The notes beneath the pieces were generated by a model, which worked only from the letters and a program-made list of their open reading frames with translations, searched no databases and was not told where the DNA came from. 64,000 nt of DNA from Phellopilus nigrolimitatus (Eukaryota; Basidiomycota; Agaricomycetes; Hymenochaetales; Hymenochaetaceae). Location: the NCBI GenBank assembly GCA_021029095.1, contig JAJOHG010000007.1, forward strand, positions 372,001 to 436,000, in the 5' to 3' direction. The translations under genes were made by a program, and so were the position numbers. This document shows positions 48,249-60,696 of the stretch, in pieces. Positions within the stretch are counted from its first letter, which is position 1, and each line of letters starts with the position of its first letter.

Positions 48249-50487
48249 CTACCGCGCACCCAGTGTTTTGAAACGTGCTTCAGCTGCGCGAGCCCTCCTT
48301 TCCCTCTCGATACGCGCTCGCATTTCAGGAGTCAGACCTGCAAGGCCTTCACCTGCCGTCGGCGCACCACCAAGCTTCTGCGGGCCTGACTTCCTGCTAT
48401 CGTTCGTCTTTGGAGGGACAAATATTTCTACAGATGGCTTGTCAGCAGGCTCCGGCTCCTCCTGCTCGCGTTCTCTCGCCTCGCGCTCGCGGATCTTATC
48501 CTTCAGCCCCTTTCGCCTCTCTTTCTTCCGGCTGTCACGTTCCGCCTCCTTTTCTGCGCTCAACGCGCTCGGGATATGCCCCGCGCCGAGCCAGTCCCAA
48601 TCGCCCGGCCGCGCGGCTGCGCTTCTCCGAAAGACATCGCGCACGGCGCGCGAGCCGGCAAGATCGTATGCGGTTCGGTTCGTGACAGGCACGCCTGATG
48701 ATAAGCCCTCCGGCGAGCCTGGTCGAGAGTCGGACGTCTCTGTATCGCGCGGCAGACCCGACGGGGTAGGGATGGTAGGATCCGCATGCAGTTCGTCCAA
48801 TAGCCAGGTGGTCACTTCGGCTTGTCCAGAGCTCGATGCGAGCTGAAGGAGTGTGCCGACTCTTTCTCCTGTCCATTCTGGAATCGTAATATCGACACCG
48901 CCAAGGCTGACCCCTTCGCGCTCCCAGAACGCTTTTGCGACCTCCAGGCGTCCTTTCTTAATCATACCCAAGAACCGCATCCACTTGTCTCGAAGTAATT
49001 CTTCTTCTTTTGTTAGCTTTGGTACCTTCTTTTCCGCCGGCTTAGATTCTAGGACCGGGGCTTGTGGTTGTGGTCTCGGCTTCGGGAGTGATGCAAGGAA
49101 GGCCTCGTCTTGCGCTTGCAATTCTTCTTCTGTGAAGTGCGTTACTTTGACCGTAGTGAGCTCCAGCAGACAGCGGGAAAGCTCTGACTGGGTCTACAAA
49201 ATGATATATAAAATATCCACGAGAAAGGGTAAACCAAGAGACTGACTGGTCTGCGTGTGGGAAAGGGAAAGGTGCGCAGTCGCTCGTCGCCTAGTTCCAA
49301 ATGTTAGTTTATTATTATTCTTTCAAAATTAAACTTACCCTTCGAGATTATTGCTTCATCGTAGTCTAAGAATATACGCCTATTTGCACTGCTGGCACGC
49401 AGCCAAATTCTTTCGCTGGCCGATATATCTTCTGACCACTCCTCGATGAGATTTCGGATGTCCTAAACGAAAAAAGACGTCAGAAGTCAAAATCTATATG
49501 AACTATCTTCAAACATTCTCACATCCCGCAACGCTTGTTCACCATACCGACGAAGTTGGGCACCTGCACTCTTCGCGTTCCCCTTCGCGTTGTCGTTCAC
49601 TGATTGAGAACCACCCTGTTTCCTACGTGCTAGAAGCCAAAATTAATGAAAATGTTTGGTTTACGGTGATCCTTGCGTACTAGTATAACGGTGGAATGTT
49701 TTGTGGCGTAGTATCTCCAGCTCTGGAACGGGTTTCTTCTGCTTCCCTTTCTGCGGAGCAGAGTCGGCATCTCTTGTTCGTGAGACGCGCGCGACCAGCC
49801 CTGCGAAATGACCGCCGGCGACCATGAACATCGTCCACTTCCGACCTTCGGCTACCGGAGCTTGCATCGACTTCAACTCGGAGAGATATAAATTTTGCTG
49901 CAACCTTTGCGGAAACGTCGCTCTGTAAATTCCTATTTGTGTGGCGGGGGGTGCATGAAACCAGGTCACCGCTGTAAGAGGCATATTTGCGATTGCCGTA
50001 GGAGAGGGCGAGCGCGACTTCAAGCGGGTTTTGGCGAAAAGATTTCGAACAGTATCTGACTCGGAGCTGTCACCTTCATCGGAAGACGATGCTGATCCAG
50101 AGAGCGAGTCTTCGAGGCCTTCATGGGAAACACGTCAGCACATAGCGCTGTTTGGCCGAACTAGTTCTGCATACCCTCTACTAAGATAGCGAACTCGGCC
50201 TCAGAAACCACCTTCCCATTCCCTAGTCTAGCCTTGACATTGTAACGATGCCAATCGGATCGAAAATGAGATCTCTGCTCGTCTACGTCTGTGAAAACAG
50301 CACCGAGACATATGTTGCAAGATCTGGCTCCTGTGGTCGACTGAGCTGCTTCTGCGGCCAATGGTTTCCCAGATCTTGGCTCCGGGGAAAGGGCTCTATC
50401 TTGAGACAGCAGGTTTCGAGGAGTCAATGTATCGAGCAGCTCTGGAGGCAAAGAAAAGAGATGGAGACTTGTTGTATTACGAGACAT
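48249..50487 (-). CDS. VMS1: Vms1/ANKZF1 peptidyl-tRNA endonuclease, Cdc48 cofactor
   Basis: Model complement of 48249..49193, 49247..49290, 49339..49462, 49523..49629, 49681..50118, 50175..50487; 657 codons (656 aa). A C2H2 finger (CNICLGAVFTDVDEQRSHF, then RSDWH) starts the protein. The VLRF1 endonuclease domain follows (GIYRATFPQRL, WTMFMVAGGHFAG, HRYTTRRKQGGSQS), and the family's catalytic glutamine is present in GGSQ. Then come an ankyrin-like region (VGTLLQLASSSGQAEV, NRTAYDLAGSRAV), an Arg/Glu coiled coil and a VIM motif near the C-terminus (RERRARAAEAR, fitting R-x5-A-A-x2-R) for Cdc48 binding. Vms1 releases stalled nascent chains from 60S subunits in ribosome quality control. Its start codon lies 290 bases from SEC53. 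Confidence 0.93.
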
Positions 50488-50777
50488 AGCAAGTCCTCAG
50501 CAGATGAGTTCGTGATGAAACAGAAGCGCTTGAGGCTTTTGAGCTTTGGGGGCTTTTGAATAGCGTCAAGGCGCAGAAGCCTTCTAATCGTCAGTTTGCC
50601 AGTCAGTCGAAGGTATTAGAATGCTGTGTTATATCCAGATACACTTTGACTCAGAAAAAGACGTCGAGTCAAACCGCGGAGACACGCTTGCCCGCACGTG
50701 GCTATATGCGCCTTTTCGCGTTTCGGCAACCGATCGACATCGGTGCGCAGCAACGGTTCTCTCTCTGAACTGCAACC

Positions 50778-51890
50778 ATGGTTTCCTCTGACTTTGCGGA
50801 CCGCAAGCACAAGAAACTGGTCCTCTTCGATGTCGATGACACGCTTTCTCCACCCAGACGCGTCCGTGGTCTTCACCCAGCAGCCATAGCGCGTGCGCTG
50901 ATCTACGCATACTACTAGCACGCGTCCCCAGATATAATCAAAATGTTGCGCGACCTTCGCAAGGAGATTGTGACTGGTTTTGTGGGCGGCTCCAATCTTT
51001 CAAAGATTCAGGAGCAGCTTGGAGTGACAGGAAACAATGGTGCCCCCTTCTACGTATTTTGTTCAAATATAGATGATTTACTGTTTGGGATTGGTATCGG
51101 TTTAGTTGTCAATGACTTCGACTTTGCGTTCGCTGAGAATGGCCTGACTGCGTATAGACTAGGGAAGCAGCTTGCATCACAGTCCTTCATCAATTTCCTC
51201 GGCGACGACAAGTACAAGAAATTGGTCAACTTTATTCTTCACTATATCGCCGACATGGACATTCCGATCAAACGGTAAGGACAAGCGTGCATCGTATATG
51301 CAACTTATGGATGGACACAGCCCATCGCTAGAGGTACATTCGTCGAGTTCCGTAACGGCATGATAAATGTCAGCCCCATTGGACGAAATGCGAGGTTCGT
51401 TCTTCAACACGTTCCTTGATTGAAATGTCAACTTTTATCAGCGTCGAGGAGCGGAACCAATTCGTAAAATATGACAAAGTCTGTTTTCACTATCTATTTT
51501 TGGTGTCTGCATTGACCACCTTTTGACAGGAGCGTAAACTTCGCTCTGCGTTTGTGGACGTCCTCCGAGAAAAGTTTGCGGACTATGACCTCACATATTC
51601 CATTGGCGGCCAGATTTCCTTCGATGTTTTCCCTCGCGGCTGGGATAAGACGTACTGCCTGGAGCATGTGCGTAGCGAGGGATTTGAAGAAATCCATTTC
51701 TTCGGAGACAAGACGTACAAGGTATGCTTCAGCTTCACCTACTTATTCTTATTCCAACTCCTTTGCCTCAATTCAGGGTGGGAATGATTATGAGATCTTT
51801 ACGGACTCGAGGACAATCGGCCACTCTGTTACTGGTCCGGATGACACTGCTCGTAAAGTCAAAGAGCTCTTTCTTCAAGGCAAAGACTAG
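50778..51890 (+). CDS. SEC53: Phosphomannomutase Sec53
   Basis: First exons 50778..50861, 50919..51039 and 51106..51274. The HAD catalytic motif is [11 protein letters not shown], with the two Asp of the D-x-D. Further family blocks are [74 protein letters not shown] and [17 protein letters not shown]. The enzyme converts mannose-6-phosphate to mannose-1-phosphate in the cytosol, feeding GDP-mannose for glycosylation and GPI anchors. The start is the ATG directly before the conserved N-terminus. The gene diverges from VMS1. Confidence 0.94.
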
Positions 51891-52576
51891 TGCAAAGACT
51901 AGTGTCGGTTATTTCATCGCATTGTTGGACCCTCTCCTCGGTTTCTGGGTATCGGGAGCTAATCTTACACGATTTCATCAAGCACTGGGATGATTATCTG
52001 CGGACATTTAGTAGTTTCAATCGGAAGTGCCGTACCTTGAGATCCTACTGTATTAGAAGTTTGGATGTACAAGTCTACAGTTATTCAAGATAGGTGTTGG
52101 CTAAGGGTGTGATTTCGCATGTGCAAGTCGGTATGATTTTTGACACTGCCAACTTCTATACATGTAAAACTAGACCGACCATGCGGCTGAGTTCGGTTCT
52201 GTGAGCAAGTTGTATGCAACACATCAGTGTGGCTGTCTGTGGTTATTTGTGCACATAATCGATCTGCTATGAGCTATGTAACTTTATATCCTGACAGAAT
52301 ATGTTGTAAGTGAATGACTTTGACCAGAGACCAGGTTTTTTCTTGTTCAGAAACTGGAGAGAAAATGTGACTATAAATATTTTGGTCTCACCGGGAGTCG
52401 AAGAAGCACCTGATACCTGCTTTCCATATCAAGTTAGAGAACCTTATTCTGGTACTGTATAGTACCAACCTTTATCGGCGAAGAATTATTATCGCCATTA
52501 CTTTTGAACTCCTCAAGACTGCTGCACACGCACGCCGACAGCCCGACGCCCGACACGTTCTCTTGACAAAATCGAG
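51891..52576. other. Intergenic, SEC53 3' UTR and eL30 promoter
   Basis: A 686-base gap between two plus-strand genes. The small frames here have no coding character. The last 100 bases form the upstream region of the ribosomal protein gene. Confidence 0.5.
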
Positions 52577-53064
52577 ATGGCCCCCTCTAAGAAGTCCAAG
52601 TCTTCCAAGTCCACCGAGTCTATCTCATCTCGTCTTGCGCTCGTCGTGAAGTCGGGCAAATACTCGCTCGGCTACAAGTCTGCGCTGAAGCAAATGCGCT
52701 CGGGCAAGGGTGAGTCCTCGCTTGACTCGTCTCTGGGGACTGGAGCGTGAGGCTGAGAAGGTCCCCTCGCTGACTCGTCTTGGTACACTAGCCAAACTTG
52801 TCCTCATCTCTGGCAACTGCCCGCCGCTCCGCAAGTCTGAGCTCGAGTACTACGCCATGCTCTCAAAAACGACCGTGCACCACTTCGCCGGCTCAAACGT
52901 CGCGCTCGGCACTGCTGCCGGCAAGCTTTTCCGTGTTGGGTATGTTTACAACATTTGCTACATGAAGCCCAGGGGCAATTCTGATGCGACCTACTAGTGT
53001 CATGACCATTTCCGACCAGGGCGACAGCGACCTCCTCACCATTGCTGAGGGGAACAGCGCATGA
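52577..53064 (+). CDS. RPL30: Ribosomal protein eL30
   Basis: Model join(52577..52709, 52792..52939, 52998..53064), 115 aa, in frame. Lys/Ser-rich N-terminus, then [65 protein letters not shown] and the end [17 protein letters not shown], all standard for eL30. A structural protein of the cytosolic 60S subunit. Introns of 82 and 58 bases. Confidence 0.97.
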
Positions 53065-53817
53065 GCACGCGTATCCATGTTTATATGATTGTGACTTGGC
53101 TATGCCGTATGTCTGTTCCTAATACATGGGTTTTGTTTTCTGGGATACCATTCTGCCCAAACTGTAAAGGCGTTAGCGTCTGTGCATCTGTACCAGTCTT
53201 GCAATCTTGCCATTCTATGCACTCTCCATTGCTATCCAGTTGTCTCAAATGGCCGCAGACTTCCCGTTATCGACATCAGAACTCTTTACATACGTTTTCG
53301 ACGAAACGGTGCAAGCTTATCCGGGTGACCGCGGAAATTCAACATCGGAATGGATGACGTCGAATATGCTCTAGCACTGTTGCAGGGCAGGTCGTGCAAT
53401 AGCCCCATGTTTTACAGCCCGTCCGGATTCCATCCAGAACCCCTGTGCGTTGAACAGTTTCCTGTGTTCGCAATAAATAGATCGAAGGGCTGTGGGTTAA
53501 TATCTGAATTAAGCACTTTGACGTAGACGGTAGAGGCGGGAGCTAAGACCCCGAGAACAGTCTGTGATATAGCTTGAGTTGTAACTCTGAGGCTTACAAG
53601 AAACAAATTTGTAGAAAGTGAAAATATGGTTTCATTAAAAAGGTCAACGAAGTCCAAATATTTGAGAGACTGTCGAAGTACACTAGGAGACTCGGAACTC
53701 TTTATTTACTATATTTGGTAACTGAGGATGTAGTATGGCTCGGCTTCGCGTCTTCGCTTCTTGCGTCGTTCAACGCGTTCGTCAAAGTACTCAGACAGCT
53801 ATAGCTAGTCTATAATC
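53065..53817. other. Intergenic, no supported gene
   Basis: 753 bases between eL30 and LEO1 on the same strand. Frames are short and unconvincing. No repeat or RNA gene recognised. Confidence 0.5.
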
Positions 53818-55597
53818 ATGACCTCTCTCGCCGATGCTTTCTTGGACCCTCAGCTTGAAGCTCATGCTAACGGGATGATGCCCGGCGCTGACCCTTTCGT
53901 CGAAGATGTGAAACCCGAACTGAAAGTTGAAATACCTGGCCAAGAGGAAGAGATGGAGGACCTTTTTGGTGACGAAGACGCCGACCTTGCAAAGAAAGAA
54001 AGGTAGGTCTTCAGACTGTGAAGAGACCTATACGTGCTCAACAAAATCTTGCACAGGTTCTCGTCTCCGACTGCGAGTGCGCAACGCGATGGTTCAGAAG
54101 CATTATCCGCGGCCGAGCTCAAACATAGGAAGGAGCTGGAGTATGAGGAGGATGATGGCCAGGATGAGAATGTGGTAGAGCTGAAGCACGCCGTATTATC
54201 AATACCGAACATACCGATGCCAAAAAGTTCAGACGGAAACGTGAGTTGTTTATTCCAGCTGTGAACGAGCAGAGCTCATTTCCCTTCTTCTCTTTCGCCT
54301 TTTCTCTTAGAACTGGGTCATCAAAATGCCCAACTTTGTGAAACTAGATCCTAAACCATATCATCCAGAGACGTATGTAGGTCCTGACCAGGCCTCGGAT
54401 AATTTCGAAGAAAAGGAGAAGAGTATGAGTGTCAAACTCGAGGTGGAAAATACTATACGCTGGAGATGGGCCAAGGATGAATTCGGTCAAGATGTAGGTG
54501 TTGATACACGATTTTTCTACTAAAACTGATTTGCTAACATCTATTCGAAGAAACGGCAGTCGAACAGTCGTGTAATTCGCTGGTCGGATGGATCATTGAG
54601 TCTTTTGCTCGGAAAAGAACTTTTTGACATTAGCCAAGCCTACGAGGGCGCAGCCGCAGTTGTGCCTCAGTCTTCTAGCCTCGGCTCGCTTTCTCAAAGT
54701 CAGACTCAAAGTCAAAACGCGACTTCTCAGGGATCTGCGAGAGGTTCAGGACTTACTTACCTCGTCGCCCAGCACAAGCGTCCGGGTATCCTACAGGCAG
54801 AGGCACCCATTACGGGTCACATGTCGCTCCGTCCAACGGGTATGCAGAGTGAGACGCATCGCAAGCTTGCGCGCGCAGTAGGCCAGAAGCACTCGCGCGT
54901 CGCACGCCTGCGCATCGCCCCGGACTCGATTATGGAGCTCGAGCAGCAAGAGCTTGTGAAAGCAGCGCAAAAGAAACCTCGGCGTGCACGAGCCTCGGGC
55001 GCTGGCGACGATTTCGGCTCTTCGTCGCGCAAGAGACGTGGTGGCTACACTCGACGACGCGAAAGCGTGTGGTCAGATGAGGAGCCGGAAGCTGGGGCGT
55101 TTGGCGACTCGGATGAGGAGGATGAAGGCGAGTATGATGCATCCCCGAGGAAGACACGGCGCAGCTCTGGGGATGGCAAGAAAGACGAAGACGGTAAACG
55201 AGGCGCTGGCGAGTATCAGACGGACGACTTCCTCGTCGCGGACTCATCAGAGGCCGAGGATAACGATAACTCAGATCGCGGCGGAAAGCGCCGGAGCAAG
55301 AACAAGAAGCGTAAGCGGCGCTCTGCAGAAGTCGACGCCAATGGCGAAGTGGACGCACTGGACGAACTTGATGCAAAAATCGCACGGCAGGATGAAGAGA
55401 GCCGCCATCGAAAGCGGACTGCGGGACGCGAGGACCGAGAAGGTGCCAGTGAATCTGCGGAAAAAGATACTGAAGATGTGGCTATGGACATGGACGTCGA
55501 AAGCGAGGAAGAGGAGGAAGAATTCAACGTCCGTCGAACCGGAACCGGTTCTCGCAAAAAACGCGCCATCGCCATGGACGACGAAGAAGACGAGTGA
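53818..55597 (+). CDS. LEO1: Leo1, Paf1 transcription elongation complex subunit
   Basis: Model join(53818..54002, 54057..54240, 54311..54493, 54551..55597), 532 aa, in frame. An acidic N-terminus is followed by the conserved Leo1 core: NWVIKMPNFVKLDPKPYHPE, VENTIRWRWAKDE, SNSRVIRWSDGSLSLLLGKELFD, LTYLVAQHKRPGILQ, ITGHMSLRPTGMQSETHRKL, SRVARLRIAPD. The C-terminal third is the usual Arg/Lys/Asp/Glu-rich disordered tail, ending MDDEEDE. Leo1 acts with Paf1, Ctr9, Cdc73 and Rtf1 on elongating RNA polymerase II. It converges with the ataxin-10 gene, with 132 bases between stops. Confidence 0.95.
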
Positions 55598-55729
55598 TTT
55601 AGTTGGATAGCGCGAAGGCTGTTCTTGCGCCCATTGGTGATATGCTCGGATGTATCGTGTACAATAGTCTGTTCTATCTATGCTGTGATATTCGCTTCTT
55701 CCGGCTTCTTCCCCCGTCTCCGATTTGTA

Positions 55730-58037
55730 TTACTTCCTCACTCCTGGGACGTCGCGCAGAACCCCATTGTCATCCCAGATGCCCATCGGCTTTATTGCGT
55801 CCACCACAGCCTGGTTCTCGACGTTTTCGTGGAGGAGATTTCGGAGAGAGAAAAGGGCATGCTCTCGGAGGTCTATGCGCGTGTAGCAAGGCACCAGTCA
55901 TACAGAGTAAACAACAACAGATCAGATGGCGAAGAGAGGCAATATCTATTAATAATGACCCGCACAGGTCTAGAGCGACTGGAAGGACTCACAGGGATTC
56001 CGTTCGTCCGCGACGCACAAGTTCATAACTACCGTAATGCCGTCGCATACACGGACGCGGTCCTGCACCGCTCGGTTCTCATAGCACAGGATTCCGAGTA
56101 ACCGAACGAGGTCCCGCTTCAAATAATTAAACCCCGTGATATTGATTTCGGGCTGGTTCGGCGCAAGAGGGGTGGCAGGACGAGGCGTGCTCCACGAGAT
56201 CTTGCCGAACATGATGCGCGGGAGGAAGGCGTCGAGAACGCGGAGTAATTCTGGAGAAAAAAATACATAGGTCAGAAATCTGTGCCGCAGAGACACTCAG
56301 TTCCTCTAATCACGAAGTCTTCTTGAATAGAGAAGAAAGCAATTCCGCAGAAACTAGCACGTAGACAGAAACATCACCTATTAGATTTTCTATTAGACCA
56401 CCGCCAAGCGGCGATTCAGCGTCCGTTAAGAATTCCCTCGTCCACTGTGCTCGCTGGGAAAGCAATCCGGTGTCGCTTTGTGCAAGAGACAAAGTACAGA
56501 AGCACTGCGTCACCAATACTATTGCCTCGCATACCTTTGGAAGAAGGACATCGAGACTTTGCAAAGGCGCAGTATTTTCTGCGTTCTGAATACCCATGTC
56601 AGAATAGGCATCGCAATCCACCACAGGACTTCGCGAAGAACCCAGCGATTGCTTAATCGATGATTGCGCGTTCTTTGCAAGCTCGAGGAACTTGACGGAA
56701 AAGAGAGTTACGAGTTGAGATATCGCATCGCATTCTCCTACGGACGTTTGTTCAAGTGGCTGACGCGGTGAGGGTGATTGAAGTAAGTAGGCGTCTAAAA
56801 CCTTCAGCAATGTTGTTTGATAGGGTGTTACTATCTGGCCCTCCCTGGGTCGCAGCTTCAGAGAACAGAGCGGAAAAGAATCCAGAGAAACGCACATATC
56901 CAAATTCGGAAATAGCGAGGGTGCAAAACCATTGTCGAACAGCGTTTTAAAGATGTTCCAACTATCTCAAAAGTATCAGAAGAAAACAGATAAATGTTCT
57001 TTTAAGCTGAATGCATACCCTATCTCGAAATTTTCAGCAGCATCGCCGTCTTCATGTATTTCAACTTGCTTGGCCAGGATGTCTAACAAGACAACGCAAA
57101 CGCGGCAGCCCGTTCGCGTTTCCGCTAATAACCGCCTATCGACGCGGTCAAACACTATGGAAGTCAGGCCTTCAGGCCTTCAGGGATGACACTCACATAC
57201 GCTTACGACTTCCTGAAATGCAGTTGGATATGAAGACAATTGCGGCGGTGACAGTGCCGTTATCGGGCTGTGGAAGCACTCGTCTAGTTTTTTTTAAGAG
57301 TTAGACGATATGAGCATTGTTATTGCTGGACAAACAGCCCACCCAACTTACAGTATGATATTCTGCTCTTCGGGGAGCGACATATAGAACGCCCACAATC
57401 GCTCAGTCAATGACTCGTTGGAAGTTACAAGGTTTGATAATGTTTGCATCAGAAACCGAATGACAGAAAATGCTAAGAAATAATTAGTGGTTTTTTCTGG
57501 TACGGTGTAGTGATAATAATGCTCACATTCAGGGTCTTGAGAGAAGAAAAAGGATGTGTATTTGTGTGCAAGTCTGCGAATCGCTGGTTCGCATTTACTT
57601 TGCAAAAATTATCTCTTACTATTCCCTGAATAAAACAGATACACTCACAACAGTTTTTCCTGGTTATAGGAGTTCCCCGCAAGAATATTGCGAGTTAAAC
57701 GAGCGATAGCTAATATCAGATCCCTTTGTGGATTACCACGAAGGGTGTCGTCATCACTCGCACTCATATCATCCCATATTCCTTGCAACTTCTCCCATAT
57801 TGACGGGAACGATTGTCCGATAAGTTCTCTTCATTTCAAAATTGTCGTGAGTAACATTACGGAAATATGATTAATTATTCACCTTAAAGATTCATCGCGA
57901 GCAATGTCAGCAGAAATTTCATTTAAAAGCTCGATCGAAGTCACAAATTCTTGATCAGTGGCGCCTCTTGAAGAAAGAACGTCGAGATTTCGGAGTATTA
58001 GCTCATTTTCAGGCTGTGGAACCATACTTTTGTCCAT
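55730..58037 (-). CDS. ATXN10: Ataxin-10 homologue
   Basis: Multi-exon minus-strand gene starting at 58037 (first residues MDKSMVPQPENELILRNLD) and ending at the TAA at 55730-55732. The C-terminal part carries the ataxin-10 domain: GFNYLKRDLVRLLGILCYENR, VQDRVRVCDGITVVMNLCVADERNP, then after an intron IDLREHALFSLRNLLHENVENQ. Upstream exons code helical, armadillo-like sequence (for example IRFLMQTLSNLVTSNESL near 57400-57460). The middle exon boundaries were read but not all fixed. Fungal ataxin-10 is linked to cytokinesis; the molecular role here is not evident from sequence. Confidence 0.83.
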
Positions 58038-58950
58038 AACAAAGTGGCTGTTAGATTCAGAGAAGGTGAACCGGACGTGTGACTAAGCTGTATATTCCTA
58101 AATGGGAGGGCGCTTAAGGAGGCGGTCCTTGGCTGTACATGTTCAGTTTTGCTTCTACCTCGAAAACCCATTTATAGCACCTGTAATCTGTTAGACGCCC
58201 AAGACGCTGGTCGATGTCGAGTCAAATGCGATGTACACAGGTCTAGTAGGATTGCGTCCGGCCCCGTTTTTCATTTCCCATCTCTTCGACGAGTCACAGT
58301 CCCTCGGCTTACTCGTGCTTCAATCCCAGAAATCAGCTGGGCATGTTTGATCTGCTCGATACAGACCAATCTGCACCGAACCGGTGCGGCATAGAACTCG
58401 ACCGATGTATATCGTGAATTCTAACTGTAGCGTCCGGATGCTATGAATTCACTGCCTTACCCTCAAGTCCCGAAATGGGGCATTCCTGATAAGCACTGCC
58501 TGTGACGTTGAGCTAAGCCAGTCCATAAATCGCCAGTCCCCTTGATCACCGGGCCTTGTTATAGGTAGATGTCACCTTTTTACGGTCTGCCCTTATTCCA
58601 GAAGCCCTCTGAATATACTGACTCCGTCCCCGCCGCATTTGTGCACAGGGATATAAGAATAAAGAACACTATGAAGTGGACGTTTCCCCTCCCATGTGCG
58701 GCTGCCATTCTATCAGCGACACAGGTCGTCCGTCATTCCGCCGACACTTCGTCTGAACGAGTAAGGACTATCCGATAGAAGACGTCAGTCCTGTGCCCCT
58801 GCCTCTACGTCTCTTCTCGTCCTCCCACGTCCAAGGAAAGAAACTACAGAAGTCAAGCAGTACTGCCATCCAGTGTATTAGTATATAGCCCCAGCGCGAC
58901 AGACGAAGTCGTTCAATCTTTCCCATACCTCCCGTCTGCCCTCCGTCATC
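58038..58950. other. Divergent intergenic region
   Basis: 913 bases between two divergent start codons. C/T-rich near 58800-58930, as often seen ahead of fungal genes. No gene or RNA seen. Confidence 0.5.
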
Positions 58951-60696
58951 ATGGCCGCGTACAACATTAACATTGTGAAGTGAGTCATCGTTTAAAAGGA
59001 ATTGCTTATAACATTAATGTCTAGCCCATATTTGCACTCCCAAATCATTAGGCCTGAGGAGGACGAGACAGCATCCCCTTTCACCAACGCCTTGCACTTG
59101 CATTCAGACATCGGTGATCAGTTTAGTTCATCCTTCGCGGACAAATATATCACGTCTCCCGACGTTAGCGAGTACTCGTATCCTTACGGCGCGTCTCCCA
59201 ATTTCCCTAATAACGTGCGTCATTGGTGCGATCTACTCCTGGGTATTTGGAACTTATGTTGGATATAGTCTCATCCTGCGCGTCCTCAGCTGACCCATCT
59301 TTCTACTGGGCTCGGTCCTTCATCCCCCCATATGCAACACGAAGGGGACCGACACTTCAACACAGATGGCACTTATAACTTGCTGAATGTTGAGGGCTTT
59401 AACCAGCTCAGCGAGGAGGAGATGGGGTCGATTTTCCCCACGAATTGGACTACGATCAACGAATATTTCGAAGATCCCAATTCCCCAAGTAATTTCACGA
59501 CTGGCGTCCCTTCACCCTTGTCTCAAGGCTATAGCCCGCACACGCCAAATACCCCTCTTTTGAGCGTCGCACCATCACCGACGGCCTCTACATTCCCGTC
59601 CCCGGGGTCACAGGGGAGCGACTTTTTGTTTCTTTCTCCCTCACCTAGCATTCGAGCAGGTAGCATGCCCAGTGACATGAATGCGGAACTGCGGGCCAGT
59701 CCTGTTTCATCACATGCTGGAATATCCCCGGATGCGCAGGCGCAATTTTACGCACAATATCGGCTTGACGGACATATGTCTGCGCCTCAGGTATACCCAC
59801 TTGTACAAACACACCCCCAGCTCTACGAGCACCACAACCTTATGGCCAACGGGAACGGTTCTATGCCTCATTTTTCGAACGCGTCTCCAATATATGCTCC
59901 ATCGTCCGTCTCTTCGCCATACCGTACTCCTTTCCCCCTTTCTGTTAATCCCACCCCTCCCGGACAATCTCCAAGCTCTGCGTCGCCTTTTTCGGAGGCT
60001 TCTTTTACACCTGACGGCTTGACGCTCCCGGGTCTTCAAGTCCCGCAGAAATTGTATCGACCTCACACGGCAAGTGACCAACGCCGATATGTGGATGAGG
60101 TCCAACTGGATCCGCCAATCCTCTTTTATAGGCAGGGGCCGCCGCAAATTGGGATGCCGTTGCTTGACGCTACGACGAGTCGTTTCATTCGACTTGTGGG
60201 ACGCGATGATCCATTGTTCGAGAACCGCGGACCGTCAATCTCTGTGAGGCTTGTGGTGAGTTCCATCATCTTATCCATCGTTGTCTTCCTTAACACCATC
60301 TGCCAACAGTGGGAGGGCTATCAGCCTTGGAGCAGGCAAATCCCCACTAGGGACTTTAAAACCCCTCCAGGCCCTATCACACGTTCTAAGCTGGCGAAGA
60401 ATGTGGCGAAAACGATTGAAAGATTTATATCTGTAAGTTTCCCTTCACTTCCTTTATCTCGCGACATTCGGTGTCGACGGTCAAAGATGCTAACCACGTA
60501 TACTTCTTGATTTTAGGAGCACCAAGAACGCGACATGGAGGCGGGCGCAGACCGTCGCTGGCAAGTCGGTCCAGGAAAAATAGAGATGAAAGACTTGCTT
60601 CTCGTGAGCATGCACCACGTCTCCATGGGCAGTTGGCAAGCAAACGTATGCCTCAACAGGCCCTTACCCTCGTTCGGACTTGAATCACCGCACTAG
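58951..60696 (+). CDS. Conserved basidiomycete protein of unknown function
   Basis: Model join(58951..58979, 59025..59214, 59269..60255, 60310..60432, 60517..60696), 502 aa, in frame. The first 330 residues are disordered and rich in Ser, Pro, Asn and His, with repeated SPSP-type motifs. The C-terminal 150 residues look like a folded domain: LDPPILFYRQGPPQIGMPLLDA, FENRGPSISVRLVWEGYQPW, RQIPTRDFKTPPGPITRSKLAKNVAKTIERFI, and near the end LLVSMHHVSMGSWQ. That domain resembles sequences I have seen in hypothetical proteins of other mushrooms, but I know no function. A Ser/Pro-rich activation-like region plus a compact domain would suit a regulator, which is a guess. Confidence 0.75.
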
